Shown here: positions 25,636 through 35,616 of the stretch, piece by piece
Numbering within the stretch: position 1 is the stretch's first letter
Layout of the letters: each line of letters opens with the position of its first letter
Assembly (NCBI GenBank): GCA_964431545.1
Contig: CAYSLC010000028.1
Coordinates: forward strand, 1 to 35,616
DNA from: CAYSLC01 sp964431545
Lineage (GTDB): Bacteria; Desulfobacterota; Desulfobacteria; Desulfobacterales; JAABSP01
DNA: 35,616 nt
Reading direction: 5' to 3'
Position numbers and translations under genes: made by a program
The notes under the pieces: generated by a model
What the model saw: the letters and a program-made list of their open reading frames with translations, nothing else
What the model was told of the DNA's origin: nothing
The model's database searches: none

Positions 25636-26267
25636 CCGGCGCCGCCGGCGCCGGACTGCGGCGGCGGCTCCCCCTTCTCCAGGTTCCGTTCGGCCCGGGC
25701 CGCCGCCTCGTCCAGCTTGCCGAGGGCGTCCCGGAACTCCTCGTCCCACTGCCGGGTCTCGTCGAGGACCACGGTGTTCACCGTGGCGATCAGCTTCCGG
25801 CACCGGCCCACCACCTCTTCCACCATCCGGGGATCCGGCCCCTCCCGGCCCCAGGCGAGCCGGGCCGCGGCGAGGTCCATGTCGAAGCCGTTGATGGCGA
25901 TGCGGATCTTCATCATGGCGTTGGTGAACCGCAGCCAGCCGGTGGAGAGGCCGAAGAACCGGTCGAAGAGCACCAGGGTGCCGGCCACGGCAAGCGCCAC
26001 GCTGGCCCAGGCCGGGGAGATGGGATCATCCCGGAAGATCTCGGTGAGGATGGGAATGATCCCCGCCGCGGCGGTGGCCAGGATCACCAGCACCCGGATC
26101 GCCTTGGCGCCCGTCCGCTTCCATCGCCGCTCCCGGCCGTACCATTGGCAGGCGTCCAGGGCCAGGGCCCGGGTGTACCGGACCACCCCGTCCAGATACT
26201 CCTCGGGGGCGCCGGTTTCCGACGGCAGGGCCGCCAGGTCCGGGATCTGAAGGTCCTTCTTCGACAT
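25632..26267 (-). CDS. Two-TM SLATT-like membrane protein
   Basis: 211 aa. The N-terminal about 50 residues are soluble. Two membrane helices follow (about 57-75 and 86-102, joined by a short loop), then a long cytoplasmic helical region (about 103-195) beginning FDRFFGLSTGWLRFTNAMMKI and a Pro/Gly-rich tail. This arrangement and the helix-2 to FGLSTGW transition resemble SLATT (SMODS- and SLOG-associating 2TM) domains. SLATT proteins are predicted pore-forming effectors in nucleotide-signal-based conflict systems. No SMODS, SLOG or cyclase gene is in this window. AAAGGAGG precedes the start at 26267. It is last in the run gspA-gspB-NYN-176aa-SLATT, 14 bases after the previous gene. The family call needs a profile search. 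Confidence 0.7.
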   Translation of the reverse strand: MSKKDLQIPDLAALPSETGAPEEYLDGVVRYTRALALDACQWYGRERRWKRTGAKAIRVLVILATAAAGIIPILTEIFRDDPISPAWASVALAVAGTLVLFDRFFGLSTGWLRFTNAMMKIRIAINGFDMDLAAARLAWGREGPDPRMVEEVVGRCRKLIATVNTVVLDETRQWDEEFRDALGKLDEAAARAERNLEKGEPPPQSGAGGAG

Positions 26268-26281
26268 GGGAACCTCCTTTT

Positions 26282-26812
26282 TCAGGGTTCGGGGGTGATC
26301 CGGACCGATTCCAGATAGCTCTTGACCCCGGCCAGGGAGAGGTGGAAGACCCGTTTGCCCGATACCATGGTGTACATGTCCTCCTCGTCTCCGCAGAGCT
26401 TGGCGAAGGTGTGGCCGATCACCGGACCCGGGTCGTCCACATCGGAGAAATGGTTCAAGGCGTTGACATAGATGTCCACCCGCTCCCGAAGAGCCTGGAA
26501 ATAGTCGATCTCCCTGCCGCTGGTTTCGGTGGTGATGGCGGAGATCCGTCCCGAAAAATCGCGGACCTCGCCCCAGTAAGCCTCGGCCAGGGCCGCCTTC
26601 TCGGGGCGCTCGCCCATGAAATAGGAGATCCCCCACCCCACGCTGACGATCTTGAGGATCTGGATCTCGTACTCCATGGCCACGGGATCCACCGCCGCCT
26701 CCACGGGAAGGCCGGCCACCAGCCCCTTGAGATCCTCCCGCTGGACGGCGTAGTTGAGCAGGGTCTCCCCCACCGCCCCGACGGTGGCCTCCGGTTGTCG
26801 CGTCGTTGCCAT
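26282..26812 (-). CDS. Unrecognised 176-aa helical protein between NYN and SLATT genes
   Basis: I do not recognise this protein. It has 176 aa, no signal peptide and no membrane segment beyond one moderately hydrophobic stretch (IQILKIVSVGWGISYFM at about 50-66). The sequence is acidic and helix-prone, with a distinctive middle (EAYWGEVRDFSGRISAITTETSG) and C-terminal part (CGDEEDMYTMVSGKRVFHLSLAGVKSYLESVRI). It lies 16 bases after the NYN ribonuclease gene and 14 before the SLATT-like gene, so all three are almost certainly one transcript. A role as adaptor or sensor linking the two is speculation from position only. Confidence 0.75.
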   Translation of the reverse strand: MATTRQPEATVGAVGETLLNYAVQREDLKGLVAGLPVEAAVDPVAMEYEIQILKIVSVGWGISYFMGERPEKAALAEAYWGEVRDFSGRISAITTETSGREIDYFQALRERVDIYVNALNHFSDVDDPGPVIGHTFAKLCGDEEDMYTMVSGKRVFHLSLAGVKSYLESVRITPEP

Positions 26813-26828
26813 ATCGCTCTCCGTCGCC

Positions 26829-27611
26829 TCAGAGGGCGCAGTTGTCGCTGTCCTTGTAGCGGATGTAGATGGAGGTCCCCGGCGCGTTCTCCGTGGTCCG
26901 CTCGTCGATGTCGAAGAGTTCCACGGCCCGGATCAGCTCCCCCAGCTTGGGGTACCCGTAGTTCCTGGGATCGAACTCCGGCGCCTTTTTGATGATGTTC
27001 TTGCCCACATTGCCCAGGTAGGCCCAGCTGCACTCGTCGGCGGAGTCGATCACCGCGGACCGGAGGAGATCGACCAGCTTCTCCTCCTCCTGAAGCTCGC
27101 CCGCCGGTTTGGGCGGGGTCGAGACATAGGATTCGTCCTTTCGCAGGATCTCGGTGAAGATGAACTTATCGCAGGCCGCCACAAACGGTTTGGGGGTCTT
27201 GCGCTCGCCGAAGCCGTAGACGGTCAGGCCCGCCTCCCGGATCCGGGAGGCGAGACGGGTGAAGTCGCTGTCGCTGGAGACGATGCAGAAGCCGTGGAAC
27301 TTTTCGGTGTAGAGCAGGTCCATGGCGTCGATGATCATGGCGCTGTCGGTGGCGTTCTTGCCGATGGTGTAGTTGAACTGCTGGATCGGCTGGATGGCGT
27401 ACGCCAGGAGAACCTCCTTCCAGCCCCGCAGGTGGGGGTTGGTCCAGTCGCCGTAAATCCGTTTGACGCTGGCGGTGCCGTACTTGGCGATCTCCGCCGT
27501 GAGGCCGTCGATGATGGAGGCCTGGGTGTTGTCCGCGTCGATGAGCACCGCCAGGTTGCGCTGGGGCTCGAAGGTTTCGGTGCCGAACCTCGACCCTTGA
27601 ATGGTGTCCAT
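26829..27611 (-). CDS. NYN-domain ribonuclease with C-terminal OST-HTH/LOTUS domain
   Basis: 260 aa. The NYN (PIN-like) nuclease domain spans about 18-155. Its acidic metal-binding residues are visible: Asp25 and Asp27 in AVLIDADN, Asp89 in KNATDSAMIIDAMDLL, and Asp114/Asp116 in IVSSDSDFTRLASRIRE. After a linker (160-175), an OST-HTH/LOTUS domain (about 176-257, WAYLGNVGKNIIKKAPEFDPRNYGYPKLGELI) is predicted to bind RNA, possibly G-rich or structured. The family acts on cytoplasmic RNA. The start is set to 27611 rather than 27617, because AAAGGA at 27624-27619 is seven bases from the former and one from the latter. It follows gspB by 18 bases and precedes the 176-aa gene. Confidence 0.88.
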   Translation of the reverse strand: MDTIQGSRFGTETFEPQRNLAVLIDADNTQASIIDGLTAEIAKYGTASVKRIYGDWTNPHLRGWKEVLLAYAIQPIQQFNYTIGKNATDSAMIIDAMDLLYTEKFHGFCIVSSDSDFTRLASRIREAGLTVYGFGERKTPKPFVAACDKFIFTEILRKDESYVSTPPKPAGELQEEEKLVDLLRSAVIDSADECSWAYLGNVGKNIIKKAPEFDPRNYGYPKLGELIRAVELFDIDERTTENAPGTSIYIRYKDSDNCAL

Positions 27612-27618
27612 ATGCATA

Positions 27619-27624
27619 TCCTTT
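27619..27624 (-). promoter_or_regulatory. Ribosome binding site that decides the NYN gene start
   Basis: AAAGGA on the minus strand lies one base before the first ATG (27617) and seven bases before the second in-frame ATG (27611). Only the second has workable spacing. Confidence 0.7.
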
Positions 27625-27629
27625 GGGGG

Positions 27630-28541
27630 TTACTTCACTCGGAACCGGTGCTTCCACCGGTTCTCGCCTTCCTGGAAAATGAGATAGTCGTTGCCGATGG
27701 CCGTCACCCGGACCTCCCCCACCATGCCGCCGGTCTTGACGATCTGGCCGTTGACCACGGCCATTCGTTCGGAGGGAATCTCGGACCAGACCAGGGCCTG
27801 GATGTGGAATCGGGGATCGGACGCTTCGGCGATCCCCGCCACCCGATCCGGCCTCGCCTGGGGGGCGGGGGCCGGTTCGGCGGGGAGACCCTCCGGGGTC
27901 GCCGGAACCTCCCCGGCGGAAGGGGGAACCGCTCCGCCCGCCGCCGGCCCGTCCGGGATGGAGGGATCGACCGCGCGCGCGGGGGGACCGGGCGCCGGCC
28001 TCTCCGGCACTTCCCCCCGGCGGGACGATAGGACCGGGGTGGAGGCGTCGGGGACCAGCGGCGCGGCGCGGGGAGCGGGTGCCTTGGGGGCCGTCACCGG
28101 GGGCGGTCCGGGGTCGGGGACCGACGGAGAAGCCGCGGCCGGGGCACCGGCCGCCTCCGGACCGCGTGGCGCCCGGGTCGGGGCGGAGGATACCGGTTCG
28201 GAAGGGGCCGGCGGGGATGGACGCTCGCCCCGCGCCCCCGAGGCCCCCGGGAGCGCTTCCCTCGCCGGCGCGGCGGGCGCCACGGCCGCCGGCCCCCGGA
28301 CTCCGGCGCCGGGAAACAGCCGGGCCAGGCGGTCGGGGTTTCGGCTGAAGAAGAGCCACAGTCCCCCCACCACGGCGGCGGAGATCATCAGGCCCGACAG
28401 GAGCACGTTCCACCGGAAGATCCGCCGGGTCCGCCTGTGGGCCCGGGACTCCGGGGCGACCACCGAGGGCCACGGCTCGCGGCGCCGATCCCGCCCGGCG
28501 TCGTTTTCGAGCCTCTTCAAGGCCTTGAGAATGGAACTCAC
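27630..28541 (-). CDS. gspB: GspB-like general secretion pathway protein
   Basis: 303 aa. It opens with MSSILKALKRLEND, the typical GspB cytoplasmic N-terminus, then one membrane helix (about 44-65), a long Pro/Ala-rich periplasmic spacer (about 75-235), and the compact T2SSB domain at the C-terminus (about 240-303, FHIQALVWSEIPSERMAVV, GGMVGEVRVTAIG). With GspA it helps insert and assemble the secretin through peptidoglycan in type II secretion systems. It follows gspA by 25 bases. No other type II secretion genes are in this window; the PilN/PilO-like pair is 18 kb away. The spacer is unusually rich in Pro and Gly, so base composition there is extreme. Confidence 0.87.
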   Translation of the reverse strand: MSSILKALKRLENDAGRDRRREPWPSVVAPESRAHRRTRRIFRWNVLLSGLMISAAVVGGLWLFFSRNPDRLARLFPGAGVRGPAAVAPAAPAREALPGASGARGERPSPPAPSEPVSSAPTRAPRGPEAAGAPAAASPSVPDPGPPPVTAPKAPAPRAAPLVPDASTPVLSSRRGEVPERPAPGPPARAVDPSIPDGPAAGGAVPPSAGEVPATPEGLPAEPAPAPQARPDRVAGIAEASDPRFHIQALVWSEIPSERMAVVNGQIVKTGGMVGEVRVTAIGNDYLIFQEGENRWKHRFRVK

Positions 28542-28566
28542 GTCCGTCGGCTCCCTGGGCCCCGGC

Positions 28567-30342
28567 TCAGCTCGTCCGGGTGAGACGGGGGACCTCCACC
28601 GTCTTGAGGTCGTTGTAGAGGATGATCTTGGTCACGGGCCCCACCACGCCGTCCACGGCGATGCCGTGGTTCTCCTGGACCTCCTCCACGGCCCGGCGGA
28701 GGCGGTCGTCATAGATGGGACTGATGCCGATGTCCCCATGGCCGATCTCCTGGAGGAGCATCCGCAGACTGAGGATCGACTCCGGGGTGGCGTCCCGGGG
28801 CAGAACCCCGGGCAGATCGAAAAAGTTCTTCCACGGAATATAGGCGACCCCGGTCCAGTAGGCCTCCAGCTCGTGGGCCTCCGCCTCCAAAAGGACCTCC
28901 CCCGAGGCGAGGACCAGCCGGGGGGGATCGATCCGGGCCAGGGTGACGTAAGCCGGGGACGGCCCCAGGGGGGAGTAGAGTTCCAGGACGGCGGGGATGT
29001 CGAGCTTTCGCACCAGGGAGAAATCCCCCTCCAGCCGGTGGACCAGCAGCCCGTTCTGCCGGCCCCCCATCCGGAAGAAGGTCTGGGGATTGTCGATCTC
29101 GTCCAGGGCCGGGCTCAGAAAGGGCTCGTCCCCCCAGAGGGCCACGGCGGACCGGAGGGCCGCGCTCCGGGACCGCCGGGGATCGGCGTTCATCAGGTAA
29201 TCCTCCAGGGATCGGCCCGGCGCCGGGGCCGGGGTTTCGGTGAAATCCGGCGCCTCCTCCCCGGCGGCGTCGGCCGCGACCTCCGCCGGCGGCTCCTCCA
29301 TGGCCGCCTCCTCTTCGGGGACCGCCACGGCGGGAGGCTCCGTTTCGGCCGGCGGCGGCGGGGACGGCGCTTCCGCCGGCCGGGGAGCGGTCCCCGCGGC
29401 CACGCGCGCCCCCCGGTCCGGCGCCTCCCGCCGGAGTCCGGGCGGGAAAAGGATCAGGGCGGCAAGGACCAGACCCAGGGCCCCCAGGACCCAGAGGGAC
29501 TTGCTCTCGCCGGGGGCGCAGTACCTCCGGCGGTCCCCCCGGCCGGCCAGCTCCCGGATGGCGGTCTGGGCCATCGGCCCGGTGATCCGCCGGCGCCGGA
29601 GCCCGAACCCCACCAGCAGGGCCCGGTCGCAGACGATGTTGATGAGCCGGGGGATCCCCCCCGAGTACTGGTAGATGGCCCAGTAGGCGGCCCAGGTGAA
29701 CCGGATCCCCGGCTTTCTGGAGGCGACCTCGATCCGGTGGTGGATATAGTCCCGGGTCTCCTTGAAGCTCAGGGGGGAGAGGCGGCAGCTCAGGGTGATC
29801 CGCTGGCCCAGCTGCCGGAGGTCGTAGGTGTCGAGCTGATCCGCCAGCTCCGGCTGTCCCACCAGGATGATCTGGATCAGCTTGCTGGTGCTCGTCTCCA
29901 GGTTGGAGAGAAGCCGGAGCTGCTCCAGGGTCTCCCGGCTCAGGTTCTGGGCCTCGTCGATGAGCAGGATCACCCGCTTGCCCTCGGCCTTGCGCTCCAT
30001 GAGAAAGAAGTTGAGCGCGTCGATGAGTTCCTTGACGGTGGACCCGCCGCCGTCGATGCCGAACTCGTCGTTGATGGCCCTGAGGAGCTGAACCGAATCG
30101 AGCCTCGGGTTGAAGATGTAGGCCGCTTCGGTCTCGTCGTCGAGGCTGTCCAGAAACGCCCGGCACAGCGTGGTCTTGCCGGTGCCCACCTCGCCGGTGA
30201 TCTCCACGAACCCGTCCCCCTGGGAGACGGCGTAGCTCAGGTGGGCCAGGGCCTCCTCGTGGCACTTGCTCAAGAACAGGTAGGCCGGGTTGGGGACCAG
30301 TTGGAAGGGGCGTTCCTTGAAACCGAAGAAGTTTTTATACAT
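28567..30342 (-). CDS. gspA: GspA/ExeA-like AAA ATPase with peptidoglycan-binding domain
   Basis: 591 aa. The cytoplasmic ExeA-type ATPase has Walker A GEVGTGKTT at 50-58 and Walker B ILLIDEAQ with Asp129-Glu130. The start MYKNFFGFKERPFQL is the ExeA signature. A membrane helix at about 283-300 is followed by a Pro/Ala/Glu-rich linker, a periplasmic domain, and a C-terminal PG_binding_1 domain (about 525-585, LRRAVEEVQENHGIAVDGVVGP). ATP hydrolysis is coupled across the membrane to remodel peptidoglycan contacts so that the GspD secretin can assemble. It heads a minus-strand run of five closely spaced genes. Confidence 0.92.
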   Translation of the reverse strand: MYKNFFGFKERPFQLVPNPAYLFLSKCHEEALAHLSYAVSQGDGFVEITGEVGTGKTTLCRAFLDSLDDETEAAYIFNPRLDSVQLLRAINDEFGIDGGGSTVKELIDALNFFLMERKAEGKRVILLIDEAQNLSRETLEQLRLLSNLETSTSKLIQIILVGQPELADQLDTYDLRQLGQRITLSCRLSPLSFKETRDYIHHRIEVASRKPGIRFTWAAYWAIYQYSGGIPRLINIVCDRALLVGFGLRRRRITGPMAQTAIRELAGRGDRRRYCAPGESKSLWVLGALGLVLAALILFPPGLRREAPDRGARVAAGTAPRPAEAPSPPPPAETEPPAVAVPEEEAAMEEPPAEVAADAAGEEAPDFTETPAPAPGRSLEDYLMNADPRRSRSAALRSAVALWGDEPFLSPALDEIDNPQTFFRMGGRQNGLLVHRLEGDFSLVRKLDIPAVLELYSPLGPSPAYVTLARIDPPRLVLASGEVLLEAEAHELEAYWTGVAYIPWKNFFDLPGVLPRDATPESILSLRMLLQEIGHGDIGISPIYDDRLRRAVEEVQENHGIAVDGVVGPVTKIILYNDLKTVEVPRLTRTS

Positions 30343-30402
30343 CGAGACCCTGTCTCCACGGGCCGCGGCCCGATGGTGTTCCGTGGCGCAAAATCACCCC
30401 TA

Positions 30403-30431
30403 TGCATACTGTACTATGGATCGATTGGCAA
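30403..30431 (-). promoter_or_regulatory. Candidate sigma-70-type promoter of the gspA run
   Basis: On the minus strand TTGCCA (30431-30426) and TATGCA (30408-30403) are separated by 17 bases. Transcription would start near 30397, about 55 bases before the gspA start. The -35 matches at five of six bases, the -10 at three. Confidence 0.4.
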
Positions 30432-30599
30432 CCCATTTACAGGGAATTTTACGGAATTCTCCGGCCCGGCGGCCGGAGCGTGACCGCCCTTTTGAATTGA
30501 CGTCCGGCGTCGCTTTTGGCATATGGAGGGGATGGAACCCACACCGCCGGAACCGGCTTTTCGGCCGGCGGCGGCCGAACCCACAGGAAAGGAACTCCC

Positions 30600-31076
30600 A
30601 TGACCGAAAAGGCGTTTCAGGATTTCTACCCCGACGACCTGAGCCACTGCTACGGCTGCGGCCGATTGAACCCCAAGGGGCACCAGATCAAGAGTTTCTG
30701 GGACGGCGAGGAGGGGGTGGCCACCTTCGACCCGGCGCCCCACCACACCGCCATCCCCGGCTTCGTCTACGGCGGTCTGCTCGCCTCCCTCATCGACTGC
30801 CACTCCACCGGCACGGCGGCGGCGGCGGCCTACCGGGCCGAGGGCCGGGAGATGGGGACCGATCCGCCGCTGCGGTTCGTCACCGGCTCCCTCCACGTGG
30901 ACTACCTGAAGCCCACCCCCATCGACGCCACCCTGGAACTCCGGTCCACGGTCAAGGAGGTCAAGGGGCGGAAGGTGGTGGTGGCGACCACCCTGTCGGC
31001 CAAGGGGGAGGTCTGCGTCCGGGGGGAGGTGGTTGCGGTCCAGATCCCCGAGAGCATGGTCCCGAAGGCGTCCTGA
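30600..31076 (+). CDS. PaaI family hot-dog thioesterase
   Basis: 158 aa. The N-terminus has HCYGCGRLNPKG, a CxxCG signature common to a subgroup of PaaI-like thioesterases. The hot-dog core contains the catalytic-loop segment IPGFVYGGLLASLIDCHSTGTA with Asp66 and the strand SLHVDYLKPTPID. The family hydrolyses acyl-CoA thioesters, often phenylacetyl-type or medium-chain, in the cytoplasm. The start at 30600 is preceded by GGAAAGGAA; the frame is open further back but without family similarity. Sixteen bases after its stop the next open frame begins behind AAGGAGG, so it probably shares a transcript with the ADP-ribosylglycohydrolase. Confidence 0.9.
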   Translation: MTEKAFQDFYPDDLSHCYGCGRLNPKGHQIKSFWDGEEGVATFDPAPHHTAIPGFVYGGLLASLIDCHSTGTAAAAAYRAEGREMGTDPPLRFVTGSLHVDYLKPTPIDATLELRSTVKEVKGRKVVVATTLSAKGEVCVRGEVVAVQIPESMVPKAS

Positions 31077-31092
31077 GAAAAAGGAGGTTCCC

Positions 31093-31137
31093 GTGCTCCC
31101 CCCTTGCCGCACCCAACGGCCGGCGGCGACGCCATGA
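31093..31137 (+). CDS. Possible 14-codon leader frame coupled to the ADP-ribosylglycohydrolase
   Basis: The strongest ribosome binding site in this gap, AAGGAGG at 31081-31087, is spaced for the GTG at 31093, not for the ATG of the next gene 46 bases away. The GTG frame has 14 sense codons and ends in a TGA that overlaps that ATG as ATGA (31134-31137). This layout would let ribosomes terminate and restart on the hydrolase. It may also be chance. Confidence 0.4.
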   Translation: MLPPCRTQRPAATP

Positions 31138-31904
31138 TCGGCGCCGTGGCCGGGGACATCATCGGCTCGGTCTACGAGGGCCGGCCCATCAAGACCACCG
31201 ACTTTCCCCTCTTCTCTCCGGCGTCCACCTTCACCGACGACACGGTCCTCACCGTGGCGGTGGCCGGAGCGATCCTGGACGGGGAGACGTATGAAAGGGC
31301 CCTGCGCCGCTTCGGCCGGGCCTACCCCCGCGCGGGGTACGGGGGGACCTTCCTCCGTTGGATCTTCGATGATGAGATGGGCCCCTACAACAGCTGGGGC
31401 AACGGCTCGGCCATGCGGGTGAGCCCGGTGGGCTTCGCCTACGATGATCCCGAGACGGTGCTCCGGGAGGCGGAACGGAGCGCGGCGGTCACCCACAACC
31501 ATCCCGAGGGGATCAAGGGGGCCCAGGCGACGGCCCTGGCCGTCCACACCGCCCGGACGACCCGGGACCGGGAGGCGGTCCGGCGGGAGACCGCCGAACG
31601 GTTCGGGTACGACATGGAGATCCCGCTGGACGCCATCCGCCCCGGATACCGGTTCGATGTCTCCTGCCAGGGGTCGGTGCCCCAGGCGATCACGGCCTTT
31701 CTGGAGTCGTCGGACTTCGAGGGGGCGGTGCGGAACGCCGTCTCCCTGGGGGGCGACAGCGACACCCTCGCCTGCATCGCCGGCGGCATCGCCCAAGCCT
31801 ACCACGGGGGGATCCCCCAGGCGATCCGGGAGGAGGTCCTCCGGCGGCTGCCCGGCCCCTTTATCGAGATCATCGAACGGTTCGAGGCGGCCCGCGGCCT
31901 GTAA
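31134..31904 (+). CDS. ADP-ribosylglycohydrolase family protein
   Basis: 256 aa, a compact ADP-ribosylglycohydrolase (DraG/ARH fold). The N-terminal GAVAGDIIGSVYEG and the two metal-binding motifs are intact: TDDT at 34-37 and GGDSDT at 206-211. These coordinate two magnesium ions and the ADP-ribose. In this family members remove ADP-ribose from protein Arg or Ser, from DNA bases, or act on related nucleotides. The start is set at ATG 31134, where the family N-terminus begins; an in-frame TTG at 31104 is too far from the ribosome binding site. It is convergent with, and two bases from, the 82-aa gene. Confidence 0.92.
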   Translation: MIGAVAGDIIGSVYEGRPIKTTDFPLFSPASTFTDDTVLTVAVAGAILDGETYERALRRFGRAYPRAGYGGTFLRWIFDDEMGPYNSWGNGSAMRVSPVGFAYDDPETVLREAERSAAVTHNHPEGIKGAQATALAVHTARTTRDREAVRRETAERFGYDMEIPLDAIRPGYRFDVSCQGSVPQAITAFLESSDFEGAVRNAVSLGGDSDTLACIAGGIAQAYHGGIPQAIREEVLRRLPGPFIEIIERFEAARGL

Positions 31905-31906
31905 CC

Positions 31907-32155
31907 TTAGGGGCCATGGACCGGCCCGTCCGCCTTTTTCTGTTCGAAGAGGATGAGTTCCCATCTTTCGGAGAGGACATCATGGCGGATGATATAGAGG
32001 GCACCGTCATCCCCCCGGCACTTGAAGTACCGGTGGTCCGGGGCCAGCCACCGGTCGACCACCTCGGCCACCGCGATGTCCCAGGTTCCGAACCGGATCC
32101 GCCGGGGGGTCTCCTCCCCCCGGTACCCGGCATAACAGGCGACGTCGATATCCAT
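31907..32155 (-). CDS. Conserved 82-aa hypothetical protein
   Basis: 82 aa from the ATG at 32155; the frame opens further upstream but that part is Arg-rich and unlikely. The sequence MDIDVACYAGYRGEETPRRIRFG followed by VVDRWLAPDHRYFKCRGDDGALYIIRHD looks like a small beta-rich cytoplasmic protein seen as a hypothetical in other bacteria; I recall the pattern but cannot name a domain. A GGAGGAGGG stretch lies about 12 bases upstream. It is divergent from the PIN protein with 59 bases between starts, which could make the pair share control. No function is proposed. Confidence 0.7.
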   Translation of the reverse strand: MDIDVACYAGYRGEETPRRIRFGTWDIAVAEVVDRWLAPDHRYFKCRGDDGALYIIRHDVLSERWELILFEQKKADGPVHGP

Positions 32156-32214
32156 CCCTATACCGGCCCTCCTCCGTCGCCGGATGACATGCAAAACAGA
32201 CCGAGGCATTCCCC

Positions 32215-32733
32215 ATGAAAGACGTCCTGATCGACGCCTCGTCCGCCATTCTTCTGTTCAAGGCGGGCCTCTTCGACAAGCTGATCCGGGTCTACCGGGC
32301 GACCATGGCCGAGCGGGTCTATGACGAGCTGACCATCGCCGATTATCCCGGCGCCGAGGCCTTCCGCCGGGCCCGGGCCCGGGGCGCCCTTGCGGTGCGC
32401 CCCACCGACGGGGTCTCCCTCTGCCTCTCGGCGTTTCCCGAGCTGGAGGCCCTGGGGGCGGGGGAGCGGGACACCATCCGCCAGTACATCGACGGATTCG
32501 GGGCCTTCATCCTCATCGACGACGGGAAGGGGGCGGCGTTCTGCAAGGAGAAGCACATCCCCTACCTCAACGCCCTGCTCTTCTCCCGGGTCCTCCGTTT
32601 GGCCGGCCGGATCACCGAGGCCGATTTCCGCCACAAACACGACCTGATCCTCGACGTGGGCCGCTACTCGGACACGGTCGTCGACTATGTCCGGAAGGCG
32701 ACGGAGGAGGAGGTGGCGCCGTTTCTCCCCTGA
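32215..32733 (+). CDS. PIN-domain protein (VapC-like, orphan)
   Basis: 172 aa. The PIN nuclease core has the first acidic residue Asp7 in VLIDASSAILLFKAGLFDKL, Glu38, Glu84 in GAGERDTIRQY and Asp102/Asp103 in ILIDDGKGAAFCKE, in the order expected for a four-acid metal site. The part IPYLNALLFSRVLRLAGRI resembles DUF3368-type PIN proteins. Known PIN proteins cleave RNA, often as VapC toxins. No antitoxin (VapB, AbrB-like or Phd-like) precedes it; the divergent 82-aa gene is the only small neighbour. A C-terminal extension of about 45 residues beyond the PIN core is unassigned. Confidence 0.82.
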   Translation: MKDVLIDASSAILLFKAGLFDKLIRVYRATMAERVYDELTIADYPGAEAFRRARARGALAVRPTDGVSLCLSAFPELEALGAGERDTIRQYIDGFGAFILIDDGKGAAFCKEKHIPYLNALLFSRVLRLAGRITEADFRHKHDLILDVGRYSDTVVDYVRKATEEEVAPFLP

Positions 32734-32740
32734 ATTTCCT

Positions 32741-32763
32741 CCGCACCGCGCCCGGAGGTGCGG
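32741..32763. terminator. Hairpin between convergent PIN and histidine-kinase genes
   Basis: CCGCACC at 32741-32747 pairs perfectly with GGTGCGG at 32757-32763. An alternative stem, CCTCCG with CGGAGG (32738-32743 and 32753-32758), excludes it. The site lies eight bases past the PIN stop in a 62-base convergent gap. No T-run is present, so factor-independent termination is uncertain. Confidence 0.35.
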
Positions 32764-32795
32764 TGATCGCTGGAACGTTGCGTACCCGGCCATGA

Positions 32796-35603
<2,808 letters not shown>

Positions 35604-35616
35604 GGATCTTCCGGCG

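Overview
The window is 35.6 kb of GC-rich chromosomal DNA from a Gram-negative bacterium. Envelope and secretion genes (a PqiABC lipid-transport module, a GspA/GspB pair, a PilN/PilO pair), a stand-alone rubredoxin, a CRP-like/DUF4388 regulator, lipoproteins with Cys lipoboxes and large hybrid histidine kinases together suggest a Desulfobacterota (deltaproteobacterial) or closely related organism. That placement is inference from gene content. No rRNA, tRNA, CRISPR array, intact transposase or replication origin was seen.

Layout. 1-5203 (minus, runs off the left edge): a giant lipoprotein with an InlB-like repeat, a choice-of-anchor I propeller and two successive 5'-nucleotidase-type metallophosphatases. 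It is divergent from 5520-6758, a secreted caspase-like protease with a C-terminal pYEATS domain. 6890-9754 (minus): an intact YbaK deacylase, a 3'-truncated AAA/DUF4143 ATPase, a remnant of an addiction-module antitoxin, and an orphan PilO/PilN pair. The middle of this stretch is visibly AT-richer and looks like a decayed insertion. 10116-12530 (plus): a Bcr/CflA-type efflux pump and an Rpn-type PD-(D/E)XK nuclease. 12547-16880 (minus): a tightly packed run of CRP-like/DUF4388 regulator, glycoside hydrolase family 2 lipoprotein and radical SAM enzyme. A 52-aa rubredoxin lies just upstream. 17402-19692: an O-methyltransferase convergent with an orphan family-5 solute-binding protein.

20064-25635 (plus): a REC-PAS-HK-REC hybrid kinase, then pqiA-pqiB-pqiC. 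25632-30342 (minus): five genes in one direction with gaps of 14-25 bases: gspA, gspB, a NYN-LOTUS ribonuclease, an unrecognised 176-aa protein, and a two-TM SLATT-like membrane protein. 30600-31904 (plus): a PaaI-like thioesterase coupled to an ADP-ribosylglycohydrolase. 31907-32733: a divergent pair of an 82-aa conserved hypothetical and a PIN-domain protein. 32796-35603 (minus): a membrane-bound GAF hybrid histidine kinase.

The best candidates for an undescribed system are the NYN-LOTUS / 176-aa / SLATT cassette, which pairs a predicted RNase with a membrane-effector-like protein, and the exported caspase-pYEATS protein. Both assignments rest on motif recognition by eye and need profile searches.
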